A DNA stretch of 64,000 nt, taken from NCBI GenBank assembly GCA_015680905.1, contig CM027378.1:37049001-37113000 (forward strand), read 5' to 3'. The notes below the pieces were generated by a model, which had not been told where the DNA came from, made no database searches, and saw only the letters and a list, made by a program, of their open reading frames with translations. A program made the translations under genes and the position numbers. Source of the stretch: Coptis chinensis. Taxonomy: Eukaryota > Streptophyta > Magnoliopsida > Ranunculales > Ranunculaceae. Shown here piece after piece: positions 45,861 to 57,660 of this stretch (its first letter is position 1; every line of letters begins with the position of its first letter).

Positions 45861-46503
45861 CTAAAAAGACTAATCCAACCATCTGGTTGGGATTGACTAA
45901 AGTTTTCAAAAACTTCAATAAGTCTTGGGAATTTGACTTAAAATGACCCACCTTTTTAAAATTTCTATTCATCAATATTCAAAACCCAAAAAAAAAAAAA
46001 TAATTAAAATTTACCTTCTTTTGTTTGTATATATTTCCCTTAAATTCTTTTTCGTTTCTTTCCTTTACCTTATTTTCATCCAACATTGGATGTGAGTGTA
46101 CCTTATATCATTGCGTAGCATTTTCGATGCTGATCATTTTGGTACCTCACAGGTCAGAATCGGTTGGGTAATGAAGAGCGAATATGCTTTCGAAGTTGTC
46201 AAAGCACTAAGGACATGACTAGAATTACATGATTGCATTTGGACTTGGGCCCAAATTCTAAACAACTTGAAAAGGCACATGCCATCAAATCCTTTATATA
46301 TCATGCGACCACGCGACCTACCTATCGCCCCCAAAAAAAGCCAAACCCTAGCCACACCATACCAGCGCACACTACGCGATTGCCCATCCAACTTCAACCC
46401 CACCACTCCAAAATTTTATAGTAAGCTCCATTTTCAACCCTCATTACAACTAACCACCCCGATTCCATAAACTCCTACCCAAAATGGCTCGAGTCTTAAA
46501 ATC
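45861..46503 (+). other. Spacer between env-position fragments
   Basis: I see no supportable gene in this stretch. It contains an A-rich tract near 45989-46002 and a TATA-like sequence near 46294. Confidence 0.4.
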
Positions 46504-46815
46504 GTGCCGGAGCAAAATTTTGAACCCTTCTTCAATTCCGATCTGTTTGAAGTGCACTTCAAGGCTGAGATTATAAGAAGAGGATGGGAATCTCTTGTTT
46601 TGATGGGGGACACGAGTTATTTTCCCTCTCTCACCTTTTCATTTTACAGCAACATTCAACGAGGGGAGGATGACCGCGCCATGGTTATCATGGAGGGCAA
46701 CACTTTCAAGCTCACTAAGGAGGTGGTGGGTGAGGCTCTGGGGATTCCTCTGAAAGTCTATACACAGACAGAACAGTCCCCAGACAACAAGACCGATGGG
46801 AGAAACGCTTTTTGA
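46504..46815 (+). pseudogene. Env-position 'plant transposon protein' fragment
   Basis: 103 codons containing FFNSDLFEVHFKAEIIRRGWE, FPSLTFSFYSNIQRGEDDRA and FKLTKEVVGEALGIPLKVY, the pattern (W-rich start, FYSN, then EALGIP-like end) of the putative plant transposon protein domain found downstream of integrase in Athila-like elements. It ends at a stop after GRNAF; further homologous coding sequence is not evident. In the same strand 290 bp further lies a purine tract (ttggggggtggta, 47107-47119). Confidence 0.6.
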
Positions 46816-47264
46816 GGGTAGGAAAAACCCCACGTCACACTGCGCATTTCAGAGTTCGCTATGAAGGAATCAGTTGGCAATATTTCAATGGACAACCTAC
46901 AACTTGATAGGCTCAGTTAAGCCTTCTGATATTGGTAAGGCGATGCTCCACATCCTGTGGATTCTTCAGGAGTAGAAGAACAGCTTTTACATCACCACCT
47001 TCATCTGGGAGCAACTCTGCAACCAAAGGAGGTACACCGCTCCTCTACCAGTGCTGGTCACTAGGATCATGCAACACAGGGGTTTCGCTGCTACAAACGC
47101 TCTATTTGGGGGGTGGTATAGCAACATTTTGCAAAAACTAAGCATTTCTTATATTAGTTATAGTACTATATTTCTTCCTTTCTTTATATATATAAAAAAA
47201 AAACAGCAAAATGAAGATTGCCGTAGCACTGTCACTCACCACCGTCAGCATCATTGCCGTAGCA
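46816..47264 (+). other. Remnant 3' region with purine tract, target of element B
   Basis: No gene is supported. The purine tract tttggggggtggta at about 47106-47119 has the form seen on the minus strand in D and at 11002. Element B begins at 47265; the five bases before it are tagca, the predicted target duplication. Confidence 0.5.
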
Positions 47265-48933
47265 TGATAAGCACCCAAAACTGTAATACTAAACCCCGAG
47301 AGACATAACATTTTGGTTAATTATGTGTTTAATAATCATAAAATAATTATATTTTCGTACTTTTGTAGGTTTTCGTAATTAACGTGAATATGATGATAAA
47401 ACATGCATCAAAGTACGGGAATATTGTGCATACTCGAAGTCTTCCCACTCAGCCCCAGTGAAGCCAACATAGTCTGACTAGAGCCGAAGATTCCAAAGGG
47501 ACAAAACCAGTACATAATGGGTCCACGTGTAAAGAAGCAGCAAACTTCCAAAGCTCACATCTTTCAAACCTGACGCCAAGTTCGGAAAGTGAACTGCCAG
47601 AACGACCAGGGCGACGAGCTCTATGTAAAGATAGAAAGTTGTAAAAATGCCAAAATCCGAGCTGCCACTGGACACAGCACGTGAACCCACTCTGCAGCCC
47701 CACAAGGCATGATGAGTCACCAGGAACAGGTGGCAAGTTAGGGACACACCTTGGTGACAGCATGCCATGAGAAAGAAACAAAACATTAAATGGGATTTTT
47801 GTTTTGTATGAAAACAAAAGCTTGGATTTTTATGGAAGAAAATGACAAACCTTATGAAACAAGGTTTGGATGTTGTGGGGAAACAAAATGCCAAAAGGGG
47901 AAATAAATGAGAAAGGCTTCACGTGAAGGGGCTATCTATATATTTGAGATATGAGAAGGGGACCTTAGTTTCGGTTTTTAGTTTTAGCTTTACATTCCTG
48001 CTTTCATTTCTAGTACGTGTTTTTGGTATTTCCCTTCTAGTAGCTTTTCATTCCAGCTCAAGTATTGTAAGTCTTTTACTTTAATAAAATTCATTTCTTT
48101 TCAAGTTAAATTCCTGTTCTTTATTTACTTATTTATTGTATACAACAAGATCAATTAATCATCCAATGACCATGAGCTAAAATCCTCCCAAGGGGGAGGG
48201 TTAATGATGCTCATGTGAGGATCCGAATTGACACTTTAATGTTCTAGAATCACTACTTAGGAATTAGGTGTAGATTATGCATCCGGTCCCAAAATGATTG
48301 AGACTGTCCAAGTTTGGAGTGCTGATGCTCCAAAATAGTCTCGCGAGAGACCCAAAATGTCTCGCACGAGACTCTATGGTGTTAGATAGCTCTCTGATTT
48401 GTCCAGCTGATGTAGAATCGAACCAGGAGCTGAAATGATATTCTAGAGATGGAATACTAGTTCAAGTCCTTATGCTAGTGAGATGAGCCGAGAGATACAT
48501 GCATCTCACTAGGGATTGATACTCGACGCGGTCTTGGGTTTGTCTATAAACTCGAGACTGATTAGAGCTATAGTGATATGGTACTCTAACTGTTGAAACT
48601 GATTCTTGCATGAGTACAATTAACCCTTCTCCTATATCTTTATCCCTATTTATTTTACGTAGAAATCAATTGTTATTATTTTATGTTACTTGCATTACCG
48701 TTAATTTCTCTAAAACCTAAGAAATAACCTAAAATCCTACTCACTAAAAGCTGTAAATCCAGTTGTGAACCTTGCCGAGCCCTAAGGTATGGACGATCCC
48801 TTACTCGACCTATCCTACCAACCCACGTAAGTAAGGTAACTTGACTAAACGGACGTTTACGGACTTTGAACTTTAGACTTTGGACTGCGGACTTCAAACT
48901 TAAAAGATTCAAACCTGAAATTACATATTATCA
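47265..48933 (+). repeat. 5' LTR of element B
   Basis: 1669 bp, TGATAAGCACCC to TTATCA. It contains a TATA box (tatatattt, 47937-47945) and a polyadenylation-type AATAAA at 48083-48088, placing R between them and just after. Small inverted motifs of the form tctcgcgaga / tctcgcacgaga lie at about 48340-48372. Confidence 0.85.
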
Positions 48934-48952
48934 AATGGTGCCACTGCATGCC
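48934..48952 (+). promoter_or_regulatory. Primer binding site of element B
   Basis: aaTGGTGCCACTGCATGCC immediately follows the LTR. It resembles the tRNA-Asp-type site TGGCGCCGTTGCC, with C-to-T at position 4, a CpG loss. Confidence 0.6.
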
Positions 48953-50232
48953 TAAGGACTCCAGACATTAAACGTAACAACTGGAATACATCAAGGAAAA
49001 ACCCTCATTTCCTACCCCCCTCATCTTTTTGATTTTCATTTGTTTTGCGATACTAACGTGTTACGTACTTGTTTGTACCAACTTTTCTTTTTCTACTAAC
49101 AGATATCTGTGAACCAGATTTTGTTTATCATTATTAGCACAGTCTAAGTATTCCGTAGGAAGTTGAAGTACTGAATTGATCTTACAGTCTCGGACGAGAC
49201 TATAATAGTAGCGTGTGAGACTAACCTAGAGTATCAACACTCTAGTTTTCAGGTACAAGCCACTTTCCTTCTCAGTACTATTTTGGACTCTCTAAACCTG
49301 TTTATCCACCATCCAGTAAGTTCACGAGCTCAGGAATTAATTCGATCGTTATACGAGGAATCGCGGGACGCCAGATTTTGAATTCTTAAACTCCTTAAAC
49401 TTTGTCGAGGATATTATTTGGTTGATTGCTATAACTTGTTTTACATTGCATATTCATATGTTGGCATGAGATCTCGTTATATATATAGAATTTTTTCTGG
49501 GTATGTGCAATTCGTCATTGTATATTAATACGGTTAATATGATTCGAATATATTTAGATGTCTGCGTAATTTCAAACCACCTGCTTAGATTATTTTTTAC
49601 ATCCATTCACGTACGCGGTATTACTTTGCATGAGTTCGTTCTCGACATTCCCCTAGCTCTCATCTAGTTGCACGTATTTTTAGCTATATATTATTGCATG
49701 CGTAGGATATGTTTCTATTCACGTATAGTTAATATAGAGTTGCATGTGTAGACTTCCTGTGTAAAACTAGCATGTATTAATTGTATGATTAGTCATCTAT
49801 TTTGGCATCTCCCGTCTTTAATTGTTTGTTTCCTAATCACGTCTCCATAATACATTAATTACGTAAACTAAACAAAAATAATAATAAAAAATAAAAAAAT
49901 AAAATAATAAAAAATCCTAATAATAAAAATTTCAACATAATCATATTAATAATAATCGCATAATATACCTTAATAAATCATCATCTGATTCCATCAGTGT
50001 CTAGGAAACTTGAAAGATTGAGGTTGCCTAATTAAGGAACGTGCTAGCACGGACAACCTCCATCAATTCTCTCATGTGACCTAGCTGTTAGAATATTCAC
50101 ACGTTATCCTAGCTTACCTGCTCACGTTAGCAACAGCTTAGGAGGACGTGGTTCACCTCTCTCCTTCCATAATTCCTAATCCTCATGTCATAATTCGTTC
50201 CTTATGAGTCTAGAATTAAAATTTGTGTTTGC
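48953..50232 (+). other. Leader of element B
   Basis: Untranslated, no supportable ORF. 49990-50065 matches the leader of element E. gtctcggacgagact near 49185 repeats an inverted motif of the LTR. Confidence 0.6.
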
Positions 50233-52176
50233 ATGAGACTACGGTCTGGTACTGATAAGAAATTAGAACTTATATATCGTCGTCAGAAATACAATAAACA
50301 ACTGAATAAGTTATCCCCAAGACATAGTTCTTCCTCCTTAAACCAACCTCGTCAAGTATCTCCGTTGCCATTATCTCCCATAGTTATGGCCCAGGAAAAT
50401 CCCACAGTCGAGAAACCCCTTTTGGGCTTCTATGCTGCCGTACAGGAAGGACCTGCTTCCTGCATTAAACTCGATGAGATTGCAGGTGATTTTCGCATTC
50501 CGCCAAACGTTTTTGGTTTGTTACCTGTTTACCATGGTTTAGACCATGAAAAATAGTACAATCATCCTCATAGGATGCAGCAAGTAGCCACCACGTTCCA
50601 TCATCCGACCATTACCAACGAACAAGTGTTGTTTAGGTTGTTTCCCTTCACCTTAGCTAATAAAGCTTCAGTTTGGCTGGCGGGCGAAGCGCCGCAATCC
50701 CTTGACACATGGACCAAACTCGTACAAGAATTTATGATAAAGTTCTATACTCAGAAGAAAACTACAGAGATGCTTCAGAAGATTCAATTCTTTCGCCAGC
50801 ATCCCCAGGAATCCTTTACGGAAGCATGGAGCAGATTTACTGATCTGCTTCTCGAATGCCATCATCAACTCGACACCACTGTCTTAGTCTGGTCATTTTT
50901 TAATGGTCTCTCTGACCATCAAAAGGAAACATTAGATATCATGAACGATAGTTGTTTCATGGACAAAGGCGCTACTGAAGCATACACTTTTCTTGAGAAA
51001 CAGGCTTCACGAAACACCCATTGGGGTAACACTAATTCTTTCAGATCTTCTAAAGACACTCCTACCAAAGTTACGTCTATGTTCGAGGTCAAACCCGATC
51101 CAGAATTAAAAACTCTGATCGAGTCCCTAACCAAAAAGGTCGATGCTCTTTCAATTCAAGTAAATGATCAAAAACCCAAACAAGTCATGGCTGCCAACGC
51201 TGCCCCATGTCTTCTTTGCTTAAGTCCTGAGCACTCGGATTTTTATTATCCTTTGGCATACGAGTGCCCTCCCCAACCATCTGAAGAGGCTTGTGCTTTC
51301 AATATCCCTAATGCACCTTGGCGACAACATCCGAATTTGGCTTGGCGTCTTCCTGCCCAACAACCAGCTCCTTGAGGTTTCAACAACGCTCCTGTACGAC
51401 CACCCACGAACTACAATTCCTACCATCAAGGAAATCCTCCGCAATTCCTAAAAGGGCAAAGTTAGTTTCCCAACACTGCCAATATAGGGTACCAAAACAA
51501 CCGCAGCCTTGTTCTCTCTAATCAAAATTATGGCTACCAAAATCAACCCGTAAACAATAACTGTGAACTTGTTCCTGCTGCTCAAGTGGGACAATCCACT
51601 GCCGATAAAACAGCTGAAACTTTTATGACTTACATGAATCAACAATCTAAAATCTTAGCATCTATCCAACAATCTTTTCAGCTGTTAGCACAGGATAAAA
51701 GTCAAAAGGGCGTGTTTCCTGGCCAAGCAGTTCCCAACCCTAAGCCCACAAGCACTGCCTCTGAACTCAACAATGCACCAGGATCTAGTAATCCCAGCCA
51801 GGGTGAGGTAAATGCCATAACCATTCTTCGTTCTGGCTAAACCGTCGACAATCACATACGTATGCCAGACATTGAATCGACGAAAGCCGTGGCTGACGTC
51901 CTTCCAACTCCTACCTCGCAACCTATAGCGGATGAAGTTGTTCCTTCCAAATCTATATCCACGTCCCTAGGGAAAGACGCCACTGATTCATATGCGCAAT
52001 TCTGCCCAAAAACTCCGTTCCCTGCTTGTTTGCCAAAAAACAAACCTGACGAACATTTCGATGAGATCCAAGAAACCTTCAAAAATTTGACCATAAACCT
52101 ATCTTTTTTAGATGCACTTAAGCATTTGCCCAAGCATGCCAAGTTCTTAAAGGACATGTGCACCAACAAACGATGA
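50233..52176 (+). pseudogene. Gag of element B
   Basis: Start MRLRSGTDKKLELIYRRQKYNKQL at 50233, open to a TAG at about 50554 in the gag domain (LPVYHGLDHEK*). It continues at 50575-51375 with VATTFHHPTITNEQVLFRLF, WLAGEAPQSLDTWTKLVQEF and FFRQHPQESFTEAWSRFTDLL. The zinc knuckle reads CLLCLSPEHSDFYY: the fourth ligand, Cys in D, E and J, is Tyr. A TGA lies at 51373. The tail resumes in 51586-51840 (GVFPGQAVPNPKPTSTASEL, NAITILRSG then a stop) and 51862-52176 (NLTINLSFLDALKHLPKHAKF). At least four disruptions. Confidence 0.88.
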
Positions 52177-52244
52177 ACGAATGTTCCTCAAGAAACATTC
52201 CTCACTAAGCAGTTTCAATTCCCTCCATTACTACTACCAATGGT

Positions 52245-52711
52245 GTGGTTAAATACAAACACCTAGGTCGACCAACTATACCATGCACGTTGGGTGACAA
52301 GTATACTGCAACCACACTTTTAGACCTAGGCGCCAGTGTTTACCTACTTCCCTACTACTTATTTAAGCAGTTAGGTCTTCATGAAATAAAACCTACCAAC
52401 ATGACCCTGCAACTCGCGGATTGCTCCATCAAGTACCAAAAGGGCATAGTAGAAAACGTCTTAGTAAAGGTCTAAGATTTTTACTACCCCGTTGATTTTG
52501 TCATTCTAGATACCGAAGTTGCCTGTGACTAAATTCTGATCATTTTAGGACGTCCATTTCTTGCAACTGCTAACGCTCTCATCAATTGTCAGGATGGTTC
52601 AATGACAATGTCTTTCGGGAACCTTTCTGTAGAAGTCAATGTATTCAACTTAATGAAACAACTTCCCGATCCTAATATTGAGAGTGAGATTAGCCTGGTT
52701 GATAGTCTGGC
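52245..52711 (+). pseudogene. Aspartic protease of element B, cut by element J
   Basis: The active site is ATTLLDLGASVYLLPYYLFKQLG, with DLG intact. The frame reaches a TAA after VLVKV (52473), continues DFYYPVDFVILDT, meets another stop, and then reads LGRPFLATANALINCQDG and FNLMKQLPDPNIESE. The element J insertion follows VDSLA; the linker continues at 61529. Confidence 0.87.
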
Positions 52712-54315
52712 TGACACGCGTTCCTTTTTGTGTGTGAGATGGTATATGGATGATGTAGATAGATGATGGTCGTTGAACAAAATAGAAGCGTATCAAAACC
52801 TAATTATCCCTCAATAAGTAAAAGATGAGTAGGGTATCGTTTCACTTTTAAGTGTATGTTTATATGAAGGACAGGACTGGAAAGGGGGTTTGAGGGATTA
52901 AAAACTATTATTATAGATATTGTAGATTCTAATGCTAAACTTAACTTAACTAACTAAACTATTGAGAATTTGTAGGAGAGGGAATTCAATAGATTAGAAT
53001 CCACCGATACCTTTGATCTGTGACCTTCTACTTCATGGTTGTTCTCACAAGAAGACTACAATTAGGCAATCAAGCGAGTACCGATGCCTTCTTGGACGAA
53101 ACATCGTTAACGAATAACTCTACTCAAAGTTGTTCCTAAGTTTATCTTACTAGTATATTCTTTCCTTTTATGTGAGTTTGGGTAGCTATTCAATGAATCA
53201 CCATCTAAAGCAAACACAAGGAATACTTCCCTTACACTAAAACACTACACAACTAGAAAAACAGTAGAGAATAATAGTATAATATTCAATTACAATAAAT
53301 AAAACTCTATTATAGCATTATATTCAATTGCAATAAATAAAAGCATGTCACTAGCAAATATTCAATTGCAATAAATAAAATCCTAAACTAGCATGATATT
53401 CGATTGTAATAAATAAAAACCTAAATCTATACTTCCATCCCTTGGTCTGGGCAATCGAACTAATAACTAAAAATATAAAGAACTAACCTGATTGGAGAAT
53501 ACCATGAACCAAAAGAATCAACAAACCCTAAGCACCGACTTCATCTTCTCCATTGAAGGAGAATATTAACCTTCCATAAAGAAGGAAGAACACGAAGAAC
53601 GAGAAGAAGAATAGTCGAAGAACATAAGACTAGAAAGACTAATTTATTAACACTCGACTAGTTAAAACCAAATCTTTTATTATTAATCTCTCTCTGCCTC
53701 AAGTTCTAGAGACAAGAGTATAAGTGAATTGGAAAATTACATGAGGCACTTAGGTCCTCTATTTATAGGGGTTACAATGAGTTCTAGAAGCATTCCAAAC
53801 CGCCATTTGTTTCCTAATACAAATCAACTTCTTTCAGAGTCCAACTTTGTCTCTAAAACTGAGAAGGAAGTGTTTACAGTGTCATTTCATGCGTCTGGAT
53901 GCACGATCCTTGTGTCTCAAATGCGAGCAATGTGTCTGGACACACGATCCATGCGTCCCAGACACGGAAGTCTATTTTCGCTCTTTTGCTCTCTCATTCT
54001 ATCCTCTTTTGCAGGCTTTGGTCTAAGCAATGAATCCTTTGGCTTTGGGCTTCCAAATAGGCTTTAAAATAGGTCCAAGTCGCATCTTTAATAGTTTCAA
54101 TTCCTTGGCCTTCTCGATAATTGTCCACGGGCTTCCTGTGTGATCCTTAATGCTCTGAATTGCTCTGTTTTACCCCTTTTTCTCTAATATTCCACAAAAC
54201 TCTCTTTTTCACCTGTAGAATCATAAAACATAACTTACAAATGCTATTAGCCCACTAAGATGGCTAAACAAGAGGCATAATCGAGGGTTAAATTGCACTT
54301 TTTGAGCACTTATCA
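52712..54315 (-). repeat. 3' LTR of element J
   Basis: 1604 bp. It carries the sense TATA box TATAAATA at 53760-53767. It has four copies of a motif (attcaattgcaataaataaa, 53283-53420), one more than the other LTR, and a block (about 53818-53849) absent from it. Several CpG sites of the right copy are TG or CA here (53890-53960). Confidence 0.93.
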
Positions 54316-56494
54316 CAACTCCCAACTAGCCTTCTGTTAGTCTCTTAGCAAATAAGATAAAAAATAGATAAGTGATCAAAATCACATCTTAATAACAAAA
54401 ATAAAATCCTAACTCACTTTTGCAGGCATCGCGATTGTATTTACCATATGCAACAAGACTTTAAACCTTTAAGTTCCCCAAAAAGGACGAGTTATAGTCT
54501 CGTGAGGTTTTTCAGGTAATATACCCACAAAATCAATCAATAGCATGTTTAAGAATGATAGTATTTTTCAGAGAGAGAAATTCCTTACCCACTTAGTGCT
54601 TACTCCAACAGATGGTCTCCATTGCTAACTACATTGTTGCAAAGACTCATAGATTATGATGGGAGATAGTAAAAATTGACAAAATTCTCAATCAAGGCTT
54701 ATGTGTGTACTTAATCAATCTCTTATACTCTCTTATCCAAGAAACAGAATCCCTAGTTTACCTTTAGACAAATAATCTCGACTTTCAATCTTAACCGGTC
54801 ATACTCTCATAAAAGAATCTCTCAGAAGATGGTATACTATTTTACCTTATGTATGTGGGGAAAAAATAATAAATACGAACATCCCACATACTACCTTGAA
54901 AAACGGACTTCTGGATGAAAGTAGTCTCATGGAAAGAATGTCAATAACATATGAAGTGTCGGGTCCTTCACTTTAGCATCCTCTCACCTATTCTAGACTT
55001 CGTACCATACTGTAGTGATAAGTCATGGGTTGTAACTTGGCTTAGGTATTGGTTTATAAAGGAAAGGTAAAAAGGATTCAAAGGTTGTTTCTGAAACACT
55101 AAAGGTTTTGCTTCATTCTTTGGAAAATTTCTTCAAATTTTATATTGCAGAGAAAATTCTTCCTTTGTCTTAGCTTTTCCATCCATTCTGTTTAACTTTT
55201 TTTTTTTTTTTTTTTTTTTGGTATATCCTTGATTAGTACTAGATATGCTTGTTTTCCACTAGCTTCTTTCACTTAGAACAGAATTATGGTTTTCATTGTA
55301 TCTCTCTGATATTTCCTTGTAATCTTCCTTTTGTGCTCTTTCCTCCTCCTTGTGCCCCTCGTATACTCAGAAATATATGGGTATGGCTGATAAAGGTTTT
55401 TGCTCCTTGTCTGGAGTTGGGTAAAGGGTAAAGGGTTTTATGAAAGAAAATGACTTATTATAAGGCTCATGATGGTCCTACTAGGTGGGATAAAGGCTGA
55501 ATGGGTTCACTACTTGACTTATATGTATGATACTCTGTTTCAAATAGACTACAAGACCTAATGGCTATCTCCCCAGTTGATGTCACTTTGTGATTAACCA
55601 AATCAACGAATAATGAGACTATATTACAACAACATAATGAACTGAAAGATGTTGAGTCACTAAGACTCGGATTTTTCATAAGAACTCTCCAAAGAATGGG
55701 TATAAAGCTCAAGTCTCACGGGTTAAGTCTAAAAAAATCTGCTTCCAGTTTACTAGGGATTAAATCTCTCTTCTAACAAACGTACACAAAACTGACCAAG
55801 TACTATGGTGGTGCCTTGATAAAGAATTCTATCAGCAAGAACTATGTCTAAGCATAATAAATAGTCTAAGCGGTAATGAAATCAACAATATCAATTATTC
55901 ATTAAACTCAACACTAAGTAGTATATAGTATACATCCCAAACTCATCATTAAAATTCATTTTTCTCATGCTACTGATATAGAAAAAACAAAAATATTTTT
56001 ATTTTTGAAAACTAATTTTCGAAATTCATTTCTCAAGTACACCCTCCCCCAACTTAACATATGCATTGTCCTCAATGTATAGAAATTAAGTAAATGAAAT
56101 GAATGAGAAAAAGGGAAGATGTTACCATTGATGTCGAATATCAAAATTAATTCAAAAAATAAGAACATTTCCTTTTACCAAGATTTTTTTTTTAGGTATT
56201 TTTAAGTCAGATCCGTAAGACTATATATCATACATTATCAATTTGGAGTGAGGAGATCAAATTTTCTTACCCAAATCTGACGAATGTTTGGAGGACGAGG
56301 AGGTCTCACCTTGTGGTTGTCAAAAATACTCCTTGATATGCTGGAAAGATTGCTAGTGAAGTAGATTATCTACCTTGAACTATTTCAGGTCTGATGATTG
56401 TGTGATAAGCCTTGTGGTTCCTCTGTGTAGAAAATTGACAAAAATCTTTCTTTCTAACAGGACAATAGTATCTGATGTGCCTTTTACCACCACA
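54316..56494 (-). other. 3' non-coding region of element J
   Basis: No ORF is supported. A degenerate purine tract abuts the LTR (sense gttgggagttg). A second tract is annotated at 56043-56078. A single copy of the motif tttaagtcagatccgtaagac lies near 56199. A T-run of about 21 bases is at 55199-55219. Confidence 0.6.
56043..56078 (-). promoter_or_regulatory. Internal purine tract with AGGA-loop hairpin of element J
   Basis: Plus-strand cctcccccaac is followed by atgcattg (56061-56068), loop tcct, then caatgtat (56073-56080): 8 positions with one G-T-type mismatch. It is the same layout as in C and D. Confidence 0.65.
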
Positions 56495-56815
56495 CTAATG
56501 ATAATGGATGTCTGGCTGACTGCGATCAAGGTGGTTGGTAGACTGGTTCACATACTTCTCTCGTTCAGACAATAATGGTGTAGAAAAAGTTTCAGCAGTG
56601 TAATTCTTCTTATCAATATGGTCCACTTTCTACTTCAGAAGACTCATTTCAGTTTCTAGATTCTGTTGTTTTTCCAAAACTTTTTTAAGCTGATTCTCTA
56701 GCAACTGATTTTTCTAGGCAGAAGTATATTGTTCATCCTGGAATGTAAAGTTAATCTTCTCAAGATATGATACTCTCTCTGTCAATTTTCCATTTTGCTC
56801 ACTTAAATCCTGAAT
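56495..56815 (-). pseudogene. Coiled-coil tail following protease in element J
   Basis: The protease frame meets a TAA at 56816, but the same frame continues for about 107 codons to 56495 with three stops in all, counting that one. The translation is strongly helical: IQDLSEQNGKLTERVSYLEK, then KNQLLENQLKKVLEKQQNLE, TEMSLL and KVDHIDKKNYTAE, with Leu/Val/Ile spaced as in heptads. Two of the stops are TAG where Gln would fit. It lies where RT fingers would begin in B, D and E and shows no similarity to them. A coiled coil could support Gag multimerisation; that is inference. Confidence 0.6.
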
Positions 56816-57660
56816 TTATTTATACAGAGATTCCAAGAACATGGCTAGCAATGCCTCTATGGTGGGGTTCTCAGGTTTAATACAGTTTTCTGTAGATTGA
56901 GCACTCTTAATTGTATCTTCGAATGGGAAGGATTCTTGTATCATGTTATCAAGGAAGTACACCTCTCCACCTTCGGCATCATCACAATCCTTATGTAACA
57001 GGTGAAAGATATTTATGTCCATGGACATCTTACCAAAGTTGATCTTCATTTCACCATTGTGACAATTTATCAAAGCTTTTGTGGTAGCGAGGAAAGGTCG
57101 GCCTAGAATAATTGGAATTTTATCAAAGGCCTCCTTGGTGTCTGTCACAATAAATCCACTAGATAGTAGAAATCGGCTACTTGAACAAGAACATCCTCAA
57201 CTATGCCTCTGGGAATCTTGGTAGAATGGTCAGCTAACTTCAATTTGACTTGTGTAGGCTTTAGGTTCTCCAGGCCCAACGATTGGTACACATGATATGG
57301 CAAGAGATTAACACTAGCACCAAGGTCTAAAAGAGCATTACCGGTGAATTTGTCTCCTATCTTGCATGATATTGTGGGACTTCCTAGATCTTTGAGTTTG
57401 ACTGGAGCTTGCTGATGGATAATAGATGTTGTTTGTCCAGCTAGAAATGCTCGCTTTGGAACATGAGTACTTCTCTTTATGTTGCATGCATCCTTCAAGA
57501 TTTTGGCATATGATGGCAACTGCTTGATCGCTTTGAGAAAGGGGATATTGATGTTATCTTTCTCAAATGCCTCCTTCATCTCTAAAAATTGCTTGTCCTT
57601 TTTGCTTTGAGTAAAAAACATAGGGAAAGGTTCCTTCGATACAAACACATCAACATGTGT
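56816..57660 (-). pseudogene. Aspartic protease of element J
   Basis: The frame 57660-57145 contains FFTQSKKDKQFLEMKEAFEK, NIPFLKAIKQLPSYAKILKDA and the active site NALLDLGASVNLLPYHVYQSLG, then IPRGIVEDVLVQVADFYYLVDL, where a one- or two-base shift near 57148 moves to the frame ending at 56816 (IPIILGRPFLATTKALINCHNG). Apart from that shift the domain is complete. It is closer in style to the C-type protease (IPRGIVEDVLVQV) than to D and E (YPKGIVENVLVKV). Confidence 0.87.

Noticed and set aside
47449-47894. Open frames within the LTR of element B
   Set aside because: LTR U3 sequence with no domain; chance frames.
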